From an uncultured Ilyobacter sp. (GTDB lineage: Bacteria; Fusobacteriota; Fusobacteriia; Fusobacteriales; Fusobacteriaceae), in NCBI RefSeq assembly GCF_963668085.1, contig NZ_OY764058.1:682001-746000 (forward strand): 64,000 bases of DNA, in the 5' to 3' direction. Of the stretch, positions 18,236-28,400 are shown piece after piece; position 1 is the first letter of the stretch; the number at the start of each line of letters is the position of its first letter. The notes under the pieces are model-generated. The model was not told where the DNA came from. It saw nothing but the letters and a program-made list of their open reading frames with translations, and did no database searches. Made by a program: the position numbers and the translations under genes.

Positions 18236-21200
18236 TTATATTTTGGATATATCATATACTTTTAGTTCTTTGTTAAGGTGGATATTTTTCTCCATAATAT
18301 TTAGTATGGCATTTAAAGTATCAAGAGAAGTAAGAACCTCCACCCCGTACTCAATTGCAGTTCTTCTGATTCTGAATCCATCTCTCATGGCGTCGTTGGC
18401 CTTAGTTGCAGTATTTATAAGAAGGTCTATCTCTCTGTTTTTGAGTTTATCAAGAATATTGGGATTTTCCTCAGATATTTTATTTACCTTTTCAGCTGTG
18501 ATTCCGTGCTTTTCTAAGAATTTCTGAGTTCCAACTGTAGAGAATAATTTGCATCCCTGTCCAATAAGTCTCTTTGCTAGAGGTAAAAACTCCTCCTTAT
18601 CCTTATCTCTTATGGTAACAAGGACATTCTTATCTTTTATCTGACTCAGCCTGTATCCCCCTACAAGTCCCTTGTAGATAGCTTCGTCTAGACTTTCAGA
18701 TACCCCTAGTACTTCACCTGTAGATTTCATTTCAGGTCCTAGAGAAACCTCTACGTTTCCTAGTTTTTCAGTTGAAAATACAGGGACTTTTACTGCATAA
18801 ACATTTGGCTTCTTGTAGATTCCTGTACCATATTCCAAATCTGCCAGCTTTTCCCCAAGCATCACTTTTGTGGCAAGCTCTATCATAGGAACTCCTGTCA
18901 CCTTTGAGATATAAGGAACCGTTCTTGATGATCTAGGATTTACCTCTATTACATATATCTCATTTTCAAATGCTATAAACTGGATATTCATCATACCGCT
19001 GATCTCTAACTCTTTGGCTATTTTCTTGGCATAGTCTAGGATTTTCACCTCTGTACCTTCATATAGATTTTTAGAAGGATAAACAGTTATTGAATCTCCC
19101 GAGTGAACTCCGGCTCTTTCTAGATGCTCCATTATTCCAGGTATAAGTACATCCTGTCCGTCGCAGATGGCATCTATCTCGATCTCTATACCATTTAGGT
19201 ATTTATCTATAAGCACCGGATTTTCAGGGTCTCTGTCAAAAGAAGCTTCGAGGTACTTTACAAGGTTATACTCATCGTGACATATCTCCATTCCCTGTCC
19301 ACCAAGAACATAAGAAGGTCTAACAAGTACAGGATAACCAACTGTATTTGCTATCTCTATTCCAGGCTCTATTTTCCAGACAGCTCTTCCCTTCGGTCTC
19401 TTTATATCAAGTTTTTCCATCATAGCTTCAAATCTTTCTCTGTCCTCTGCCTCATCGATTTTGTCTGCAGAAGTTCCTATTATCTTTACCCCTGCGGCTG
19501 CTAGGTCATTGGCAAGCTTTATAGCCGTCTGTCCTCCAAACTGAAGAACTACACCTTCTGGTTGCTCTTTTTCGATTATATTTATTACATCTTCTGTAAT
19601 AAGAGGCTCAAAATAAAGCTTATCTGCAGTTGAGAAATCTGTTGATACAGTTTCCGGGTTATTATTTATTATTATTGTCTCTATTCCCATCTTCTGAAGG
19701 GCTTTTATACTGTGAACAGTACAATAGTCAAACTCTATTCCCTGACCTATTCTTATGGGACCAGAACCTACAACAAGAATCTTTCTTTTGTCAGAAACAG
19801 TCACTTCGTCATAAATGTCATAGCTAGAGTAATAGTAAGATGACACTGCATCAAATTCTGCTGCACAGGTATCTACCATCTTGTATACAGGTCTTACTCC
19901 CATTTCTTTTCTCTTGGCAACAATATCCGCCTCAGATACATTCATAAGAGCCGCTATTCCTTTATCAGAAAAACCTTTTTTCTTTAAGTTTCTCAAGGTA
20001 TACTTGTCCATATCTTTTAGAGTCATTCTTTTGAGAAGTTCTTCCTGGTTTACTATCCACTCTATCTTTTCCATGAAAAACTTATCCATACCGGTAATTT
20101 TCTGGAGTTTAGACTTTACATATCCACGTCTTAGCATCTCTGCCGCTACAAATATTCTCTCGTCATCTGGCCTCATTACTGCATTTTTTAGCTCTCTGAT
20201 TGACATTTTCTTTGCTACAGGGTGTTCCATGTTATATTGACCTATTTCTAAGGATCTTATCCCTTTTAGGAAGGCCGCCTCAAAATTGTTTCCAATGGCC
20301 ATGATCTCTCCTGTAGCCATCATCTTAGTTCCCAATTTTCTGTCTGCTTTTTTAAATTTATCAAATGGCCATTTAGGTATTTTCACCACACAGTAGTCAA
20401 GGGCTGGCTCAAAACATGCATAAGTCTGACCTGTAACTTCATTTTTTACCTCATCTAGGGTATAGCCAAGAGAAAGTTTTGTAGCAACTCTTGCAATAGG
20501 ATATCCTGTGGCCTTTGATGCAAGAGCTGAGGATCTAGAAACTCTCGGGTTAATCTCTATGATAGCATATTGAAATGACTTTGGATGAAGGGCAAACTGT
20601 ACGTTACATCCTCCGATTACTCCGATCTCGTTTATTATTTTTATAGATGAAGTTCTAAGCATCTGATACTCTTTGTCCGAAAGTGTCTGAGATGGAGCCA
20701 CAACTATAGAATCTCCTGTGTGTATCCCTACAGGGTCAATGTTTTCCATGTTACACACTGTGATACAGTTTCCATTTTCGTCTCTTATAACTTCATACTC
20801 TACCTCTTTCCAACCTAAGATGGACTTTTCTACTAGCACCTGTCCAACCCTTGAAAGCTTTAGACCTTTTAAGAGTATATCCTCTAGTTCCTTTGGATTT
20901 TCAGCTATTCCTCCCCCTGATCCTCCTAGGGTATATGCCGGTCTGACTACAAGAGGGTAGCCTATCTGAGCAGCAAATTCTAGACCATCTTTTAAATTTT
21001 CCACTATCTTACTTTCGATGGTCGGTTCCCCTATTTTTTTCATAGCGTCTCTGAATAAGTCTCTGTCTTCTCCTCTTTTTATTGAATCAATAGGAGTTCC
21101 TATTACTTTTACATTATATTTATCTAAAATCCCGCTGTCATAAAGTTCAACTGCTATGTTTAGGGCAGTCTGTCCACCCATTCCAGCCAAGATAGAATCA

Positions 21201-21445
21201 GGTTTTTCTTTTTTTATTACCTTTTCTACAAATTCTATTGTAATAGGCTCTATGTAAATCCTGTCAGCAACTGCTCTGTCTGTCATTATAGTTGCAGGGT
21301 TTGAGTTTATAAGTACAACCTCTATACCCTCCTGCTTTAAAGCTTCGCAGGCCTGGGTTCCTGAATAATCAAACTCCGCCGCCTGACCTATCACTATAGG
21401 CCCAGATCCGATTACAAGGGTTTTCTTTATTGATTTATCTAACAT
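18236..21445 (-). CDS. carB: Carbamoyl-phosphate synthase large subunit
   Basis: This is a full-length 1069-residue CarB. Two homologous ATP-grasp halves are visible. The first begins [20 protein letters not shown] and the second [20 protein letters not shown] near residue 555. Each has its own [11 protein letters not shown] or [11 protein letters not shown] loop and an [13 protein letters not shown] or [13 protein letters not shown] catalytic block. The last about 140 residues are the MGS-like allosteric domain, where ornithine and UMP act in known homologues. It makes carbamoyl phosphate from bicarbonate, ammonia and two ATP for pyrimidine and arginine synthesis. It follows carA after 71 bases, in one operon behind the carA attenuator. 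Confidence 0.97.
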   Translation of the reverse strand: MLDKSIKKTLVIGSGPIVIGQAAEFDYSGTQACEALKQEGIEVVLINSNPATIMTDRAVADRIYIEPITIEFVEKVIKKEKPDSILAGMGGQTALNIAVELYDSGILDKYNVKVIGTPIDSIKRGEDRDLFRDAMKKIGEPTIESKIVENLKDGLEFAAQIGYPLVVRPAYTLGGSGGGIAENPKELEDILLKGLKLSRVGQVLVEKSILGWKEVEYEVIRDENGNCITVCNMENIDPVGIHTGDSIVVAPSQTLSDKEYQMLRTSSIKIINEIGVIGGCNVQFALHPKSFQYAIIEINPRVSRSSALASKATGYPIARVATKLSLGYTLDEVKNEVTGQTYACFEPALDYCVVKIPKWPFDKFKKADRKLGTKMMATGEIMAIGNNFEAAFLKGIRSLEIGQYNMEHPVAKKMSIRELKNAVMRPDDERIFVAAEMLRRGYVKSKLQKITGMDKFFMEKIEWIVNQEELLKRMTLKDMDKYTLRNLKKKGFSDKGIAALMNVSEADIVAKRKEMGVRPVYKMVDTCAAEFDAVSSYYYSSYDIYDEVTVSDKRKILVVGSGPIRIGQGIEFDYCTVHSIKALQKMGIETIIINNNPETVSTDFSTADKLYFEPLITEDVINIIEKEQPEGVVLQFGGQTAIKLANDLAAAGVKIIGTSADKIDEAEDRERFEAMMEKLDIKRPKGRAVWKIEPGIEIANTVGYPVLVRPSYVLGGQGMEICHDEYNLVKYLEASFDRDPENPVLIDKYLNGIEIEIDAICDGQDVLIPGIMEHLERAGVHSGDSITVYPSKNLYEGTEVKILDYAKKIAKELEISGMMNIQFIAFENEIYVIEVNPRSSRTVPYISKVTGVPMIELATKVMLGEKLADLEYGTGIYKKPNVYAVKVPVFSTEKLGNVEVSLGPEMKSTGEVLGVSESLDEAIYKGLVGGYRLSQIKDKNVLVTIRDKDKEEFLPLAKRLIGQGCKLFSTVGTQKFLEKHGITAEKVNKISEENPNILDKLKNREIDLLINTATKANDAMRDGFRIRRTAIEYGVEVLTSLDTLNAILNIMEKNIHLNKELKVYDISKI

Positions 21446-21516
21446 GGTTTCCTCCTAAAATATGAGTTTATCTAGTCTCTCTACAAATATCCAGTTCAAC
21501 TTTCCTTTTAGTTATC

Positions 21517-22569
21517 TTATTTCTCTATTGCTTTTAGAAAATCATCAAAGATATATCCAGAATCCTCAGGTCCAGGACAGGCTTCAGGATGGTACTGGAT
21601 GCTCATTACTTTCAGTTCATCACTTTTCATTCCCTCTACAGAGTTATCGTTTAGATTCAGATGAGTGACTTCTACACCCTCTGGCATTTTATCCACTACA
21701 TAACCGTGATTTTGGGATGTGATAAAAATCTTATTCTTCTGAAGATCTTTTACAGGATGGTTTCCACCTCTGTGTCCGTATTTTAGTTTTACTGTACTTC
21801 CCCCTAGAGCCCAGGCCAGAAGCTGGTGTCCTAGACAGATACCGATAACAGGCATTTTTCCTATTACTTTCTTTATCTCTTTTACTGTATCTGTAAGATC
21901 GGCAGGATCCCCAGGTCCATTTGACAGGAAAAGAGCGTCTAGGTCATGCTCGAGTATCTCCTCGGCACTTGTCCCAAATGGAAATACAGTGAGCTCGCAT
22001 CCACGTTTTTCAAAAGATCTCAATATATTTTGCTTTATACCAAAGTCCATTACCCCTATTTTTTTACCCTTACCAGGTATCACATACTTCTCTTTACATG
22101 TAACTTCCTTGACAGCGTATCTGTTTGAAAAACTGTCAAATTTTTCTTTAAGTTCTTTCTGAGTCAACTCCTCAGTAGTTATTATAGCCTTGCATGTTCC
22201 TATCTCTCTTATGATCTTTGTCAGGTGTCTTGTGTCTACACCCTTGAATCCCATTACCTTGTGCTGCTTTAGGTATCCGTCTAGAGTCATCTCACATCTA
22301 AAGTTGTTTGGATACTTCCCCGCCTCTCTCACAACAAGACCTCTTACCTTTACGCTGTTTGATTCGGTGTCCTCTAGGTTTATTCCGTAATTCCCTATAA
22401 GGGGGTAGGTCATAACTACTATCTGTCCGTAATAAGATGGGTCAGTTAGCAGCTCTTGATATCCAGTCATACTCGTATTAAAAACCAATTCTCCTGTAGT
22501 ATCTTTAAAATAACCAAACGCCTTTCCGTCGAAAGTCATTCCGTTTTCTAGGATTAACTTAGCCTTCAT
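21517..22569 (-). CDS. carA: Carbamoyl-phosphate synthase small (glutaminase) subunit
   Basis: This is a 350-residue CarA. The N-terminal domain starts MKAKLILENGMTFDGKAFGY and the C-terminal class I glutamine amidotransferase carries the nucleophile in PVIGICLGHQLLAWALGG and the His/Glu pair in VMSIQYHPEACPGP. It supplies ammonia to CarB through an internal tunnel. ATG 22569 has AAGGAGG at the proper distance; an upstream in-frame ATG at 22641 lies inside the attenuator hairpin and was rejected. Expression appears to be set by a leader peptide and terminator between 22610 and 22801. This suggests pyrimidine (UTP) rather than arginine control, because the leader ORF has no Arg codons. Confidence 0.97.
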   Translation of the reverse strand: MKAKLILENGMTFDGKAFGYFKDTTGELVFNTSMTGYQELLTDPSYYGQIVVMTYPLIGNYGINLEDTESNSVKVRGLVVREAGKYPNNFRCEMTLDGYLKQHKVMGFKGVDTRHLTKIIREIGTCKAIITTEELTQKELKEKFDSFSNRYAVKEVTCKEKYVIPGKGKKIGVMDFGIKQNILRSFEKRGCELTVFPFGTSAEEILEHDLDALFLSNGPGDPADLTDTVKEIKKVIGKMPVIGICLGHQLLAWALGGSTVKLKYGHRGGNHPVKDLQKNKIFITSQNHGYVVDKMPEGVEVTHLNLNDNSVEGMKSDELKVMSIQYHPEACPGPEDSGYIFDDFLKAIEK

Positions 22570-22609
22570 GTAATAATCCTCCTTCATTATATAAAAAATG
22601 TTTTTGACT

Positions 22610-22656
22610 AAAAAAAAAGGAATAATAACTGATAATATCAATCAGCCATTATTCCT
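22610..22656 (-). terminator. Attenuator terminator in the carA leader
   Basis: On the minus strand, AGGAATAATGGCTGAT pairs with ATCAGTTATTATTCCT (16 bp, two G-U pairs, 7-base loop) and is followed directly by nine U residues. This is a textbook intrinsic terminator about 40 bases before carA. The leader ORF stop codon (22657-22655) overlaps the base of its left arm, so a ribosome finishing the leader would keep the hairpin from forming. Confidence 0.9.
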
Positions 22657-22801
22657 AAAATTTAACATAATTATTAAAAATAAATATATTTGAAATATTC
22701 ATTATAAATATCTCAACTGGAAAATCTAAAAATATATTGGAAATAGATAGGGGTGAGAACAATTGTTTTAGAATGTTTTTTTTCTTGTAATCAAACATCA
22801 T
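22655..22801 (-). CDS. carA leader peptide (PyrL-like), 48 residues
   Basis: This short ORF starts at ATG 22801 behind a strong ribosome site (AGAGGGGGG) about 30 bases from the predicted start of transcription. It ends with TAG exactly at the base of the attenuator hairpin. The peptide begins MMFDYKKKNILKQLFSPLSI and its second half is almost all Ile, Phe and Asn, because the RNA there is U- and A-rich. It contains no Arg codon, so arginine-sensing attenuation is unlikely. Length, position and U-richness are those of the E. coli pyrBI leader (44 residues), where slow transcription at low UTP lets the ribosome catch up and block termination. The homology is of arrangement, not of sequence. 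Confidence 0.75.
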   Translation of the reverse strand: MMFDYKKKNILKQLFSPLSISNIFLDFPVEIFIMNISNIFIFNNYVKF

Positions 22802-22838
22802 ATTTCCCCCCTCTTTTTAAAAAAAATTATCAAGGAGT

Positions 22839-22867
22839 AATATATCAAAACTAACTCCTTCTGTCAA
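22839..22867 (-). promoter_or_regulatory. Promoter of the carAB operon
   Basis: A perfect TTGACA (22867-22862), a 17-base spacer and TATATT (22844-22839) lie on the minus strand. The predicted start near 22832 gives a leader RNA of about 260 bases before carA, containing the leader ORF and attenuator. Confidence 0.85.
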
Positions 22868-23080
22868 CCTATAAGTTTTTAAAAAAATTTAAGAAAATTA
22901 TAAATCTCAGTACCACAGGGAGTTTCACAGTTTTCTAAAAAAATATTTTTTTCGAACATCATGGAAAATCAAGAGTGTTCAAAAGAGGAAAAAAACCCAG
23001 ATCGTTATTTAATAAAGTTTTTACCCCTTTATTATAAAGGATTTCCCCATTTTTGAATAACAAGACAGATGTTTTATTTT

Positions 23081-23109
23081 TTGACAAAACTCACTTTTCG
23101 TGGTAAAGT
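23081..23109 (+). promoter_or_regulatory. Promoter of the fhs-purine operon
   Basis: TTGACA (23081-23086), a 17-base spacer and TAAAGT (23104-23109) predict a start near 23116, about 26 bases before the riboswitch aptamer. Confidence 0.75.
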
Positions 23110-23141
23110 GGCCTGGTAGAAAAGAAATTCGCAATTTGTAA

Positions 23142-23208
23142 CACTCGTATAATCCCGTAATATGGTCGGGAGTCTCTACAGCTAACCTAAAATTAGCTAC
23201 TATGGGTG
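23142..23208 (+). ncRNA. Guanine riboswitch aptamer 1 (purine class)
   Basis: This has the purine-riboswitch fold. P1 pairs CACTCGTA (23142-23149) with TATGGGTG (23201-23208). P2 is CCCG/CGGG with a TAATATGGT loop, and P3 is GCTAA/TTAGC. The core junction TCTCTAC is present. The residue just before the 3' P1 strand is C (position 74 in the xpt numbering), so guanine or hypoxanthine rather than adenine is the expected ligand. The sequence after it can form either a terminator (23232-23274) or an antiterminator between GGGTGAAGT (23204-23212) and ACTTCATTC (23241-23249). Confidence 0.93.
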
Positions 23209-23231
23209 AAGTGACCGGACTTATTCATGTC

Positions 23232-23274
23232 CCGACATTTACTTCATTCCATGTATGATAAATGTCGGATTTTT
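23232..23274 (+). terminator. Riboswitch 1 terminator
   Basis: The stem CCGACATTTA/TAAATGTCGG is followed by ATTTTTA. Its left side overlaps the antiterminator partner, so ligand binding that locks P1 should favour termination and turn off fhs and the purine genes. Confidence 0.8.
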
Positions 23275-23301
23275 ATGATTTTTGAGAAAGGAGGTTTACA
23301 C

Positions 23302-23430
23302 GTGCTGCTATCATTTTTTTCACTTTTGGGCAATTATATAGGCCAACTGAAGATCAAATGGTACGGGATAAGTGTGGACTTCGATATATTTTTTCATAGA
23401 AGGCCTAAGTACGCATTAATCTTTAATTAA
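23302..23430 (+). CDS. Possible leader peptide before fhs, 42 residues
   Basis: A GTG at 23302 sits 7 bases behind a perfect ribosome site (AAAGGAGG, 23287-23294), directly after the riboswitch terminator. The ORF (VLLSFFSLLGNYIGQLKIKW at its start) ends with TAA inside the loop of a second terminator. A translating ribosome would therefore interfere with that hairpin, as in the carA leader. A U-rich stretch (ATATATTTTTTC) precedes the hairpin. The peptide shows no run of a regulatory amino acid. It could also be a chance ORF, but the ribosome site is better than that of most genes here. Confidence 0.6.
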   Translation: MLLSFFSLLGNYIGQLKIKWYGISVDFDIFFHRRPKYALIFN

Positions 23431-23448
23431 TGTGGACTTAGGTTTTTT
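23404..23448 (+). terminator. Second terminator before fhs
   Basis: CCTAAGT/ACTTAGG extended inward by CATTAAT/ATTAATG gives about 17 bp with one mismatch, followed by TTTTTT. It lies between the riboswitch and fhs, so transcription of fhs must pass two terminators. Confidence 0.8.
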
Positions 23449-23517
23449 AAATACCAAAATTGTAAACTTAGGGAGTTTAAATATAAATTATACAAAAAAA
23501 TTGGAGGGTTTTAGGAG

Positions 23518-25182
23518 ATGAAAAGTGATATTCAAATTGCTCAAGAAGCCAAGTTATTAAAAATCAGTGAAGTTGCAAAAACAATCGGTCTCAGTGAAGA
23601 TGACTACGAGCAGTACGGAAAGTACAAGGCAAAGGTAGATCCTAATCTCTTGAGAAGACTGGAAGACAAGGCAGACGGAAAACTAATACTTGTAACGGCG
23701 ATTACACCTACTCCTGCAGGAGAGGGAAAATCAACTGTTTCAGTGGGACTTACACAGGCCTTGAATAGACTGGGAAAAAAATCAATCGCCGCCTTGAGAG
23801 AACCTTCTCTAGGACCTGTGTTCGGGATAAAAGGTGGGGCAACAGGGGGAGGTCATTCTCAGGTTATACCTATGGAGGACATCAATCTTCACTTTACTGG
23901 AGATATACATGCTATAGGGGTGGCACACAATCTTGTCTCTGCATGCATAGACAACCACTTAAAATTTGGAAACACTCTAAATATAGATATCACAAAAATC
24001 ACTTGGAAAAGAGTCATGGATATGAACGATAGATCTCTTAGAAATATCGTCATCGGACTGGGGGGAACTGCAAACGGAATACCTAGAGAGGATTCTTTCC
24101 AGATCACTGTGGCCTCTGAGATTATGGCCGCCATGTGTCTAGCTGACTCTATAGCTGACCTAAAGGAAAAAATCGGAGAGATGGTTTTTGCATATAGTAC
24201 TGCAGGAACTCCTCTAAAAATAAGAGACCTCAATATTCACGGGGCAGTTGCTGCTCTCATGAAAGAGGCTATAAAACCAAATCTTGTGCAGACTTTAGAG
24301 AATACTCCTGTATTTATACACGGAGGACCTTTTGCAAATATAGCTCACGGATGTAACTCTCTCCTTGCTACAAAACTAGCTCTTAAACTTTCTGACTATA
24401 CAGTGACAGAAGCCGGTTTTGCTGCTGACCTTGGGGCAGAGAAATTTCTTGATATAAAATGCAGAAAAGGCGGACTTACACCAAACTGTGTTGTTGTAGT
24501 GGCCACGGTAAGAGCCCTAAAGCATCACGGGGGAGCAAAAGACTTATCTATTCAGGACCTTGACGCCCTTCAAAAGGGACTTTCAAACCTTGAAAAACAT
24601 ATAGAAAACATGAAAAAATTTAATCTCCCGGTAGTTGTGGCTATGAACAGATTTGTCACTGACACAGAGAGTGAATTTGACCTTATAAGAAAGGTATGTT
24701 CAGATCACAATGTGCCTGTAGCCGATTGCGATGTATGGGCAAATGGCGGTGCAGGTGGAGAAGAGCTAGCTAAGCTTGTTATGGGAGAAATAGAAAAAGG
24801 CGAGGACAACTATACGCCTCTATACTCTCTAGAGAGTACTCCAGAGGAGAAAATAGAAAAAATCGCAAAGGAGATCTACGGTGCCGACGGTGTTGTATTC
24901 TCTCCTAAGGCAAAGAAAACAATAAAAACCATCGTAGAAAACGGATACGGAGAACTTCCTATCTGTATGTCTAAAACTCAGAAATCCATTTCTGACAACC
25001 CGGCCCTTTTAGGAAGACCGGAAAACTTTACAGTAACAGTGAATGAAATAAGACTCTCAGCTGGTGCAGGATTTATAGTAGCCATGGCAGGAAACATCAT
25101 CGACATGCCTGGTCTGCCTAAGAAACCTTCTGCTGAACTTATTGATATAGATGAAAATGGAAAAATAACAGGACTATTTTAA
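23518..25182 (+). CDS. fhs: Formate-tetrahydrofolate ligase
   Basis: This is a 554-residue formyl-THF synthetase, the family's usual length. It joins formate to tetrahydrofolate with ATP, giving the 10-formyl-THF used twice in purine synthesis (PurN and PurH). The P-loop region reads [16 protein letters not shown] near residues 62-77. The family blocks [23 protein letters not shown] and [13 protein letters not shown], here named only by their ends, are intact. ATG 23518 has GGAGGG about 10 bases upstream and another AGGAG directly adjoining. It is the first gene of the riboswitch-controlled purine transcription unit, which makes metabolic sense. A second riboswitch starts 3 bases after its stop. 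Confidence 0.97.
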   Translation: MKSDIQIAQEAKLLKISEVAKTIGLSEDDYEQYGKYKAKVDPNLLRRLEDKADGKLILVTAITPTPAGEGKSTVSVGLTQALNRLGKKSIAALREPSLGPVFGIKGGATGGGHSQVIPMEDINLHFTGDIHAIGVAHNLVSACIDNHLKFGNTLNIDITKITWKRVMDMNDRSLRNIVIGLGGTANGIPREDSFQITVASEIMAAMCLADSIADLKEKIGEMVFAYSTAGTPLKIRDLNIHGAVAALMKEAIKPNLVQTLENTPVFIHGGPFANIAHGCNSLLATKLALKLSDYTVTEAGFAADLGAEKFLDIKCRKGGLTPNCVVVVATVRALKHHGGAKDLSIQDLDALQKGLSNLEKHIENMKKFNLPVVVAMNRFVTDTESEFDLIRKVCSDHNVPVADCDVWANGGAGGEELAKLVMGEIEKGEDNYTPLYSLESTPEEKIEKIAKEIYGADGVVFSPKAKKTIKTIVENGYGELPICMSKTQKSISDNPALLGRPENFTVTVNEIRLSAGAGFIVAMAGNIIDMPGLPKKPSAELIDIDENGKITGLF

Positions 25183-25185
25183 AAT

Positions 25186-25252
25186 CACTCATATAATCCC
25201 GTAATATGGTCGGGAGTTTCTACTGGTCACCGATAATGGCCTTCTATGAGTG
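25186..25252 (+). ncRNA. Guanine riboswitch aptamer 2, between fhs and purL
   Basis: P1 pairs CACTCATA (25186-25193) with TATGAGTG (25245-25252). P2 and its loop (TAATCCCGTAATATGGTCGG) are identical to aptamer 1, and the junction TTTCTAC follows. The base before the 3' P1 strand is C, so guanine is the predicted ligand. It begins only 3 bases after the fhs stop codon, so it is transcribed through fhs or from a promoter inside it. The 3' P1 strand continues into GAGTGAAAGT (25248-25257), a perfect 10-bp complement of ACTTTCACTC (25280-25289) in the terminator. Confidence 0.93.
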
Positions 25253-25272
25253 AAAGTTTATGGGATTAATCA

Positions 25273-25310
25273 CCCAGGTACTTTCACTCGGAAAAGTATC
25301 TGGGTTTTTT
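25273..25310 (+). terminator. Riboswitch 2 terminator
   Basis: CCCAGGTACTT pairs with AAGTATCTGGG (one G-U pair) and is followed by TTTTTT. Its left arm and loop hold the antiterminator partner 25280-25289, giving a clear two-state switch that gates purL and all later purine genes. Confidence 0.9.
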
Positions 25311-25428
25311 GTATACAATATTTAAAAAACAGGTATTTCATAAATATCTTGTATCTTGAATAAGTAGGTATATGGCCACACTGAAGTGTGAAGGTTATTA
25401 AAAAAATAAAAGGTTTTAGGGGGAAGTA

Positions 25429-28400
25429 ATGAACTACCGTATCTATGTTGAAAAGAAAGACGGATTTGATGTAGAGGCTAAGGGGCTTCTAAATGAGCTT
25501 AAGGAAGGATTTAAGCTTGAAAAGCTCCAGAAGGTAAGAATCTTAAACAGCTATGACGTATTTGGAATTACTAAAGATGAGCTGGAAAAAGCCAAAAAAA
25601 TGATATTTTCAGAAGTTGTGATGGACAGGGTCTATGACACCTTAGATCTCAAAGATGAAAAGTATTTTGCGGCTGAATTTTTACCAGGTCAGTTTGATCA
25701 GAGAGCAGATTCGGCTATACAATGCCTGAATCTCGTATCAGAAAAAAATGAGAATGTAGAAGTTACAAGTGGAAAAATCATAATCTTCCAAGGGGAGATA
25801 ACTGACGAAGAATTAGAAAAAGTTAAGAATTTCTATATCAACCCTGTGGAAATGAGAGAAAAAAATCTTGAAAAACTTCAAATTGAGTCTGTTGAAAAAC
25901 CAACAGAGGTACCTTTTATCGACGGATTCACGAAATTTAGTGAAGAAGAGATGGAGGCTTACAGATCTAAAGAAGGCTTTGCTATGACTCTAGATGACAT
26001 GATGTTTGTACAAAGTTATTTTAGAAATACAGAAAACAGAGACCCTAGTGAGACTGAAATAAAAGTTTTAGACACTTACTGGTCAGATCACTGCAGACAT
26101 ACAACATTTGAGACTAGAATAAGAGAGATCGTTTTTCCCAAGGGAAGATTTCACAAGGTACTTCAAGAGACCTTCGATCAATACCTCGAAAGCAGAGAGT
26201 TTGTCCACGGAGAAAAAATAGACAAAAAACACATATCCCTCATGGATATGGCTACTATCTCTGGTAAAGAACTTAGAAAATCAGGAAAGTTAGACGACCT
26301 AGAGGTGTCTGAAGAGATAAATGCCTGCTCAGTATATGTAGACGTCGATGTAGACGGCATAACTGAAAAATGGCTTCTTATGTTTAAAAATGAAACCCAT
26401 AACCACCCAACTGAGATAGAACCTTTCGGAGGAGCATCAACTTGTCTAGGAGGAGCCATAAGAGACCCTCTTTCAGGAAGATCTTATGTGTATCAGGCAA
26501 TAAGAGTTACCGGATCTGCTGATCCTCTTGAAAAATTAGAAGATACAATTCCTGGAAAACTTCCTCAGAAAAAAATAACAAAGGGAGCTGCCCACGGATA
26601 CTCGGCCTATGGTAACCAGATCGGCCTTACTACAGGTCACGTGGCAGAGATATACCACCCTGGATACAAGGCAAAAAGAATGGAGGTAGGAGCTGTAGTT
26701 GGTGCAGTACCTGCTGACTGGGTAAGAAGAGAGAGCTCGGCACCAGGAGACATAGTAGTCCTTTTAGGTGGTAAAACTGGAAGAGACGGATGCGGAGGAG
26801 CTACTGGTTCTTCAAAAGAGCATACTGATGAGTCCCTTGCAACATGCGGAGCAGAGGTACAAAAAGGAAACGCCCCAGAAGAGAGAAAGATCCAAAAGTT
26901 ATTTAGAAATCCTGAGGTTACAAAACTTATAAAAAAATGTAACGACTTTGGTGCAGGAGGAGTTTCTGTAGCCATAGGGGAATTAGCTGACGGACTGGAA
27001 ATAGACCTAGATGTAGTACCAGTAAAATACGAAGGACTAAATGGTACAGAACTGGCTATCTCTGAATCACAGGAGAGAATGGCTGTAGTTATAGAAGAAA
27101 AAGACAGAGACAAATTTATAGAGTTAGCTGACAGGGAAAATCTCCTTGCCACAGTGGTAGCTACAGTAACAGACAGAAACAGACTTGAGATCTTCTGGAA
27201 GGGCAACAAGATAGTAGATATCTCAAGAGATTTCCTAGACACAAACGGTGTCACTCAGGAAAACAATGTAGAACTCGAGGCTCCGGCTGAGTCCTCACCT
27301 CTTGAGCAGGAACTTTTCTCAGAAAAAGAAGGAAAAGAGAGATGGCTTAAGATGTTGGCCTCTCTAAATGTATCCTCGCAAAAAGGACTTATGGAGATGT
27401 TTGACTCCTCTATAGGGGCATCTACAGTCCTTATGCCATTTGGAGGAAAATACCAGATGACTCCTACTGACCTAAGCGTGCAGAAGTTCCCACTCCTAAA
27501 GGGAGAGACAGATACGGCTTCGGCTATCTCTTGGGGATATGACCCTAGCGTTTCCTCATGGTCACCTTTCCACGGAGGAGCCTATGCAGTAGTAGAATCA
27601 TTAGCAAAGATAGTGGCTGCAGGGGGAGAATGGTCTAAGATCAGACTTTCATTCCAGGAATATTTCCAAAAACTAGGAAAAGACCCAGTAAACTGGGGGA
27701 AACCTTTTTCTGCACTTTTAGGTACATTATTTGCTCAAAAACAGTTTGAGATAGCGGCAATAGGTGGAAAAGATTCTATGAGCGGAACCTTTAATGAGAT
27801 TCATGTACCGCCAACACTGATTTCTTTCGCAGTGTCACCTGTAAAGGCCAGTGAAGTAATATCTCCAGAATTCAAAAAGGCAGGAAACAAGATATATCTT
27901 ATAAAACATGATATGACTGCAGACCTAATGCCAAACACAAAGGAATTAAAAAGAAACTTTAACTATATGTATGAAAATATAAAATCTGGAAAAATAATCT
28001 CGGCAATGACACTGAAAAAAGGCGGAGTTGCAGAGGCCCTTGCAAAGATGAGTTTCGGAAACAGAGTAGGGGTAAACATAGAAAACCTTGAAGAAAACTT
28101 ATTCAATCTTGGTTATGGTTCATTTGTAGTAGAAGCTACTGAAGAACTCTCTGGAAAAAATATCGTCTTCTTAGGAACAACCACTGAAGAAGAAAATATA
28201 ACAGTGGGAGATACAGTAATCACTTTAGAAGAAGCCGAAAGAACATGGCTAAAAACCCTAGAACCTGTTTTCCCATATGAAACAAAAGAGGAGAAGAAAG
28301 ATTATATCTGGACTCCTTACAAGGCAAAAGAAATTATAGTTGCCAAAAATAAAATAGCCGATCCAAATGTATTTATCCCGGCGTTTCCAGGAACAAACTG

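Noticed and set aside
22570..22641. N-terminal extension of carA to ATG 22641
   Set aside because: The extension would be read through the attenuator hairpin, lacks a ribosome site, and is not part of CarA.
22655..22801. Arginine-sensing leader peptide
   Set aside because: The 48-codon frame contains no Arg codon, so a ribosome-stalling arginine mechanism does not fit.
23142..23208. Adenine riboswitch
   Set aside because: The base before the 3' P1 strand is C, not U, in both aptamers, so guanine is the expected ligand.
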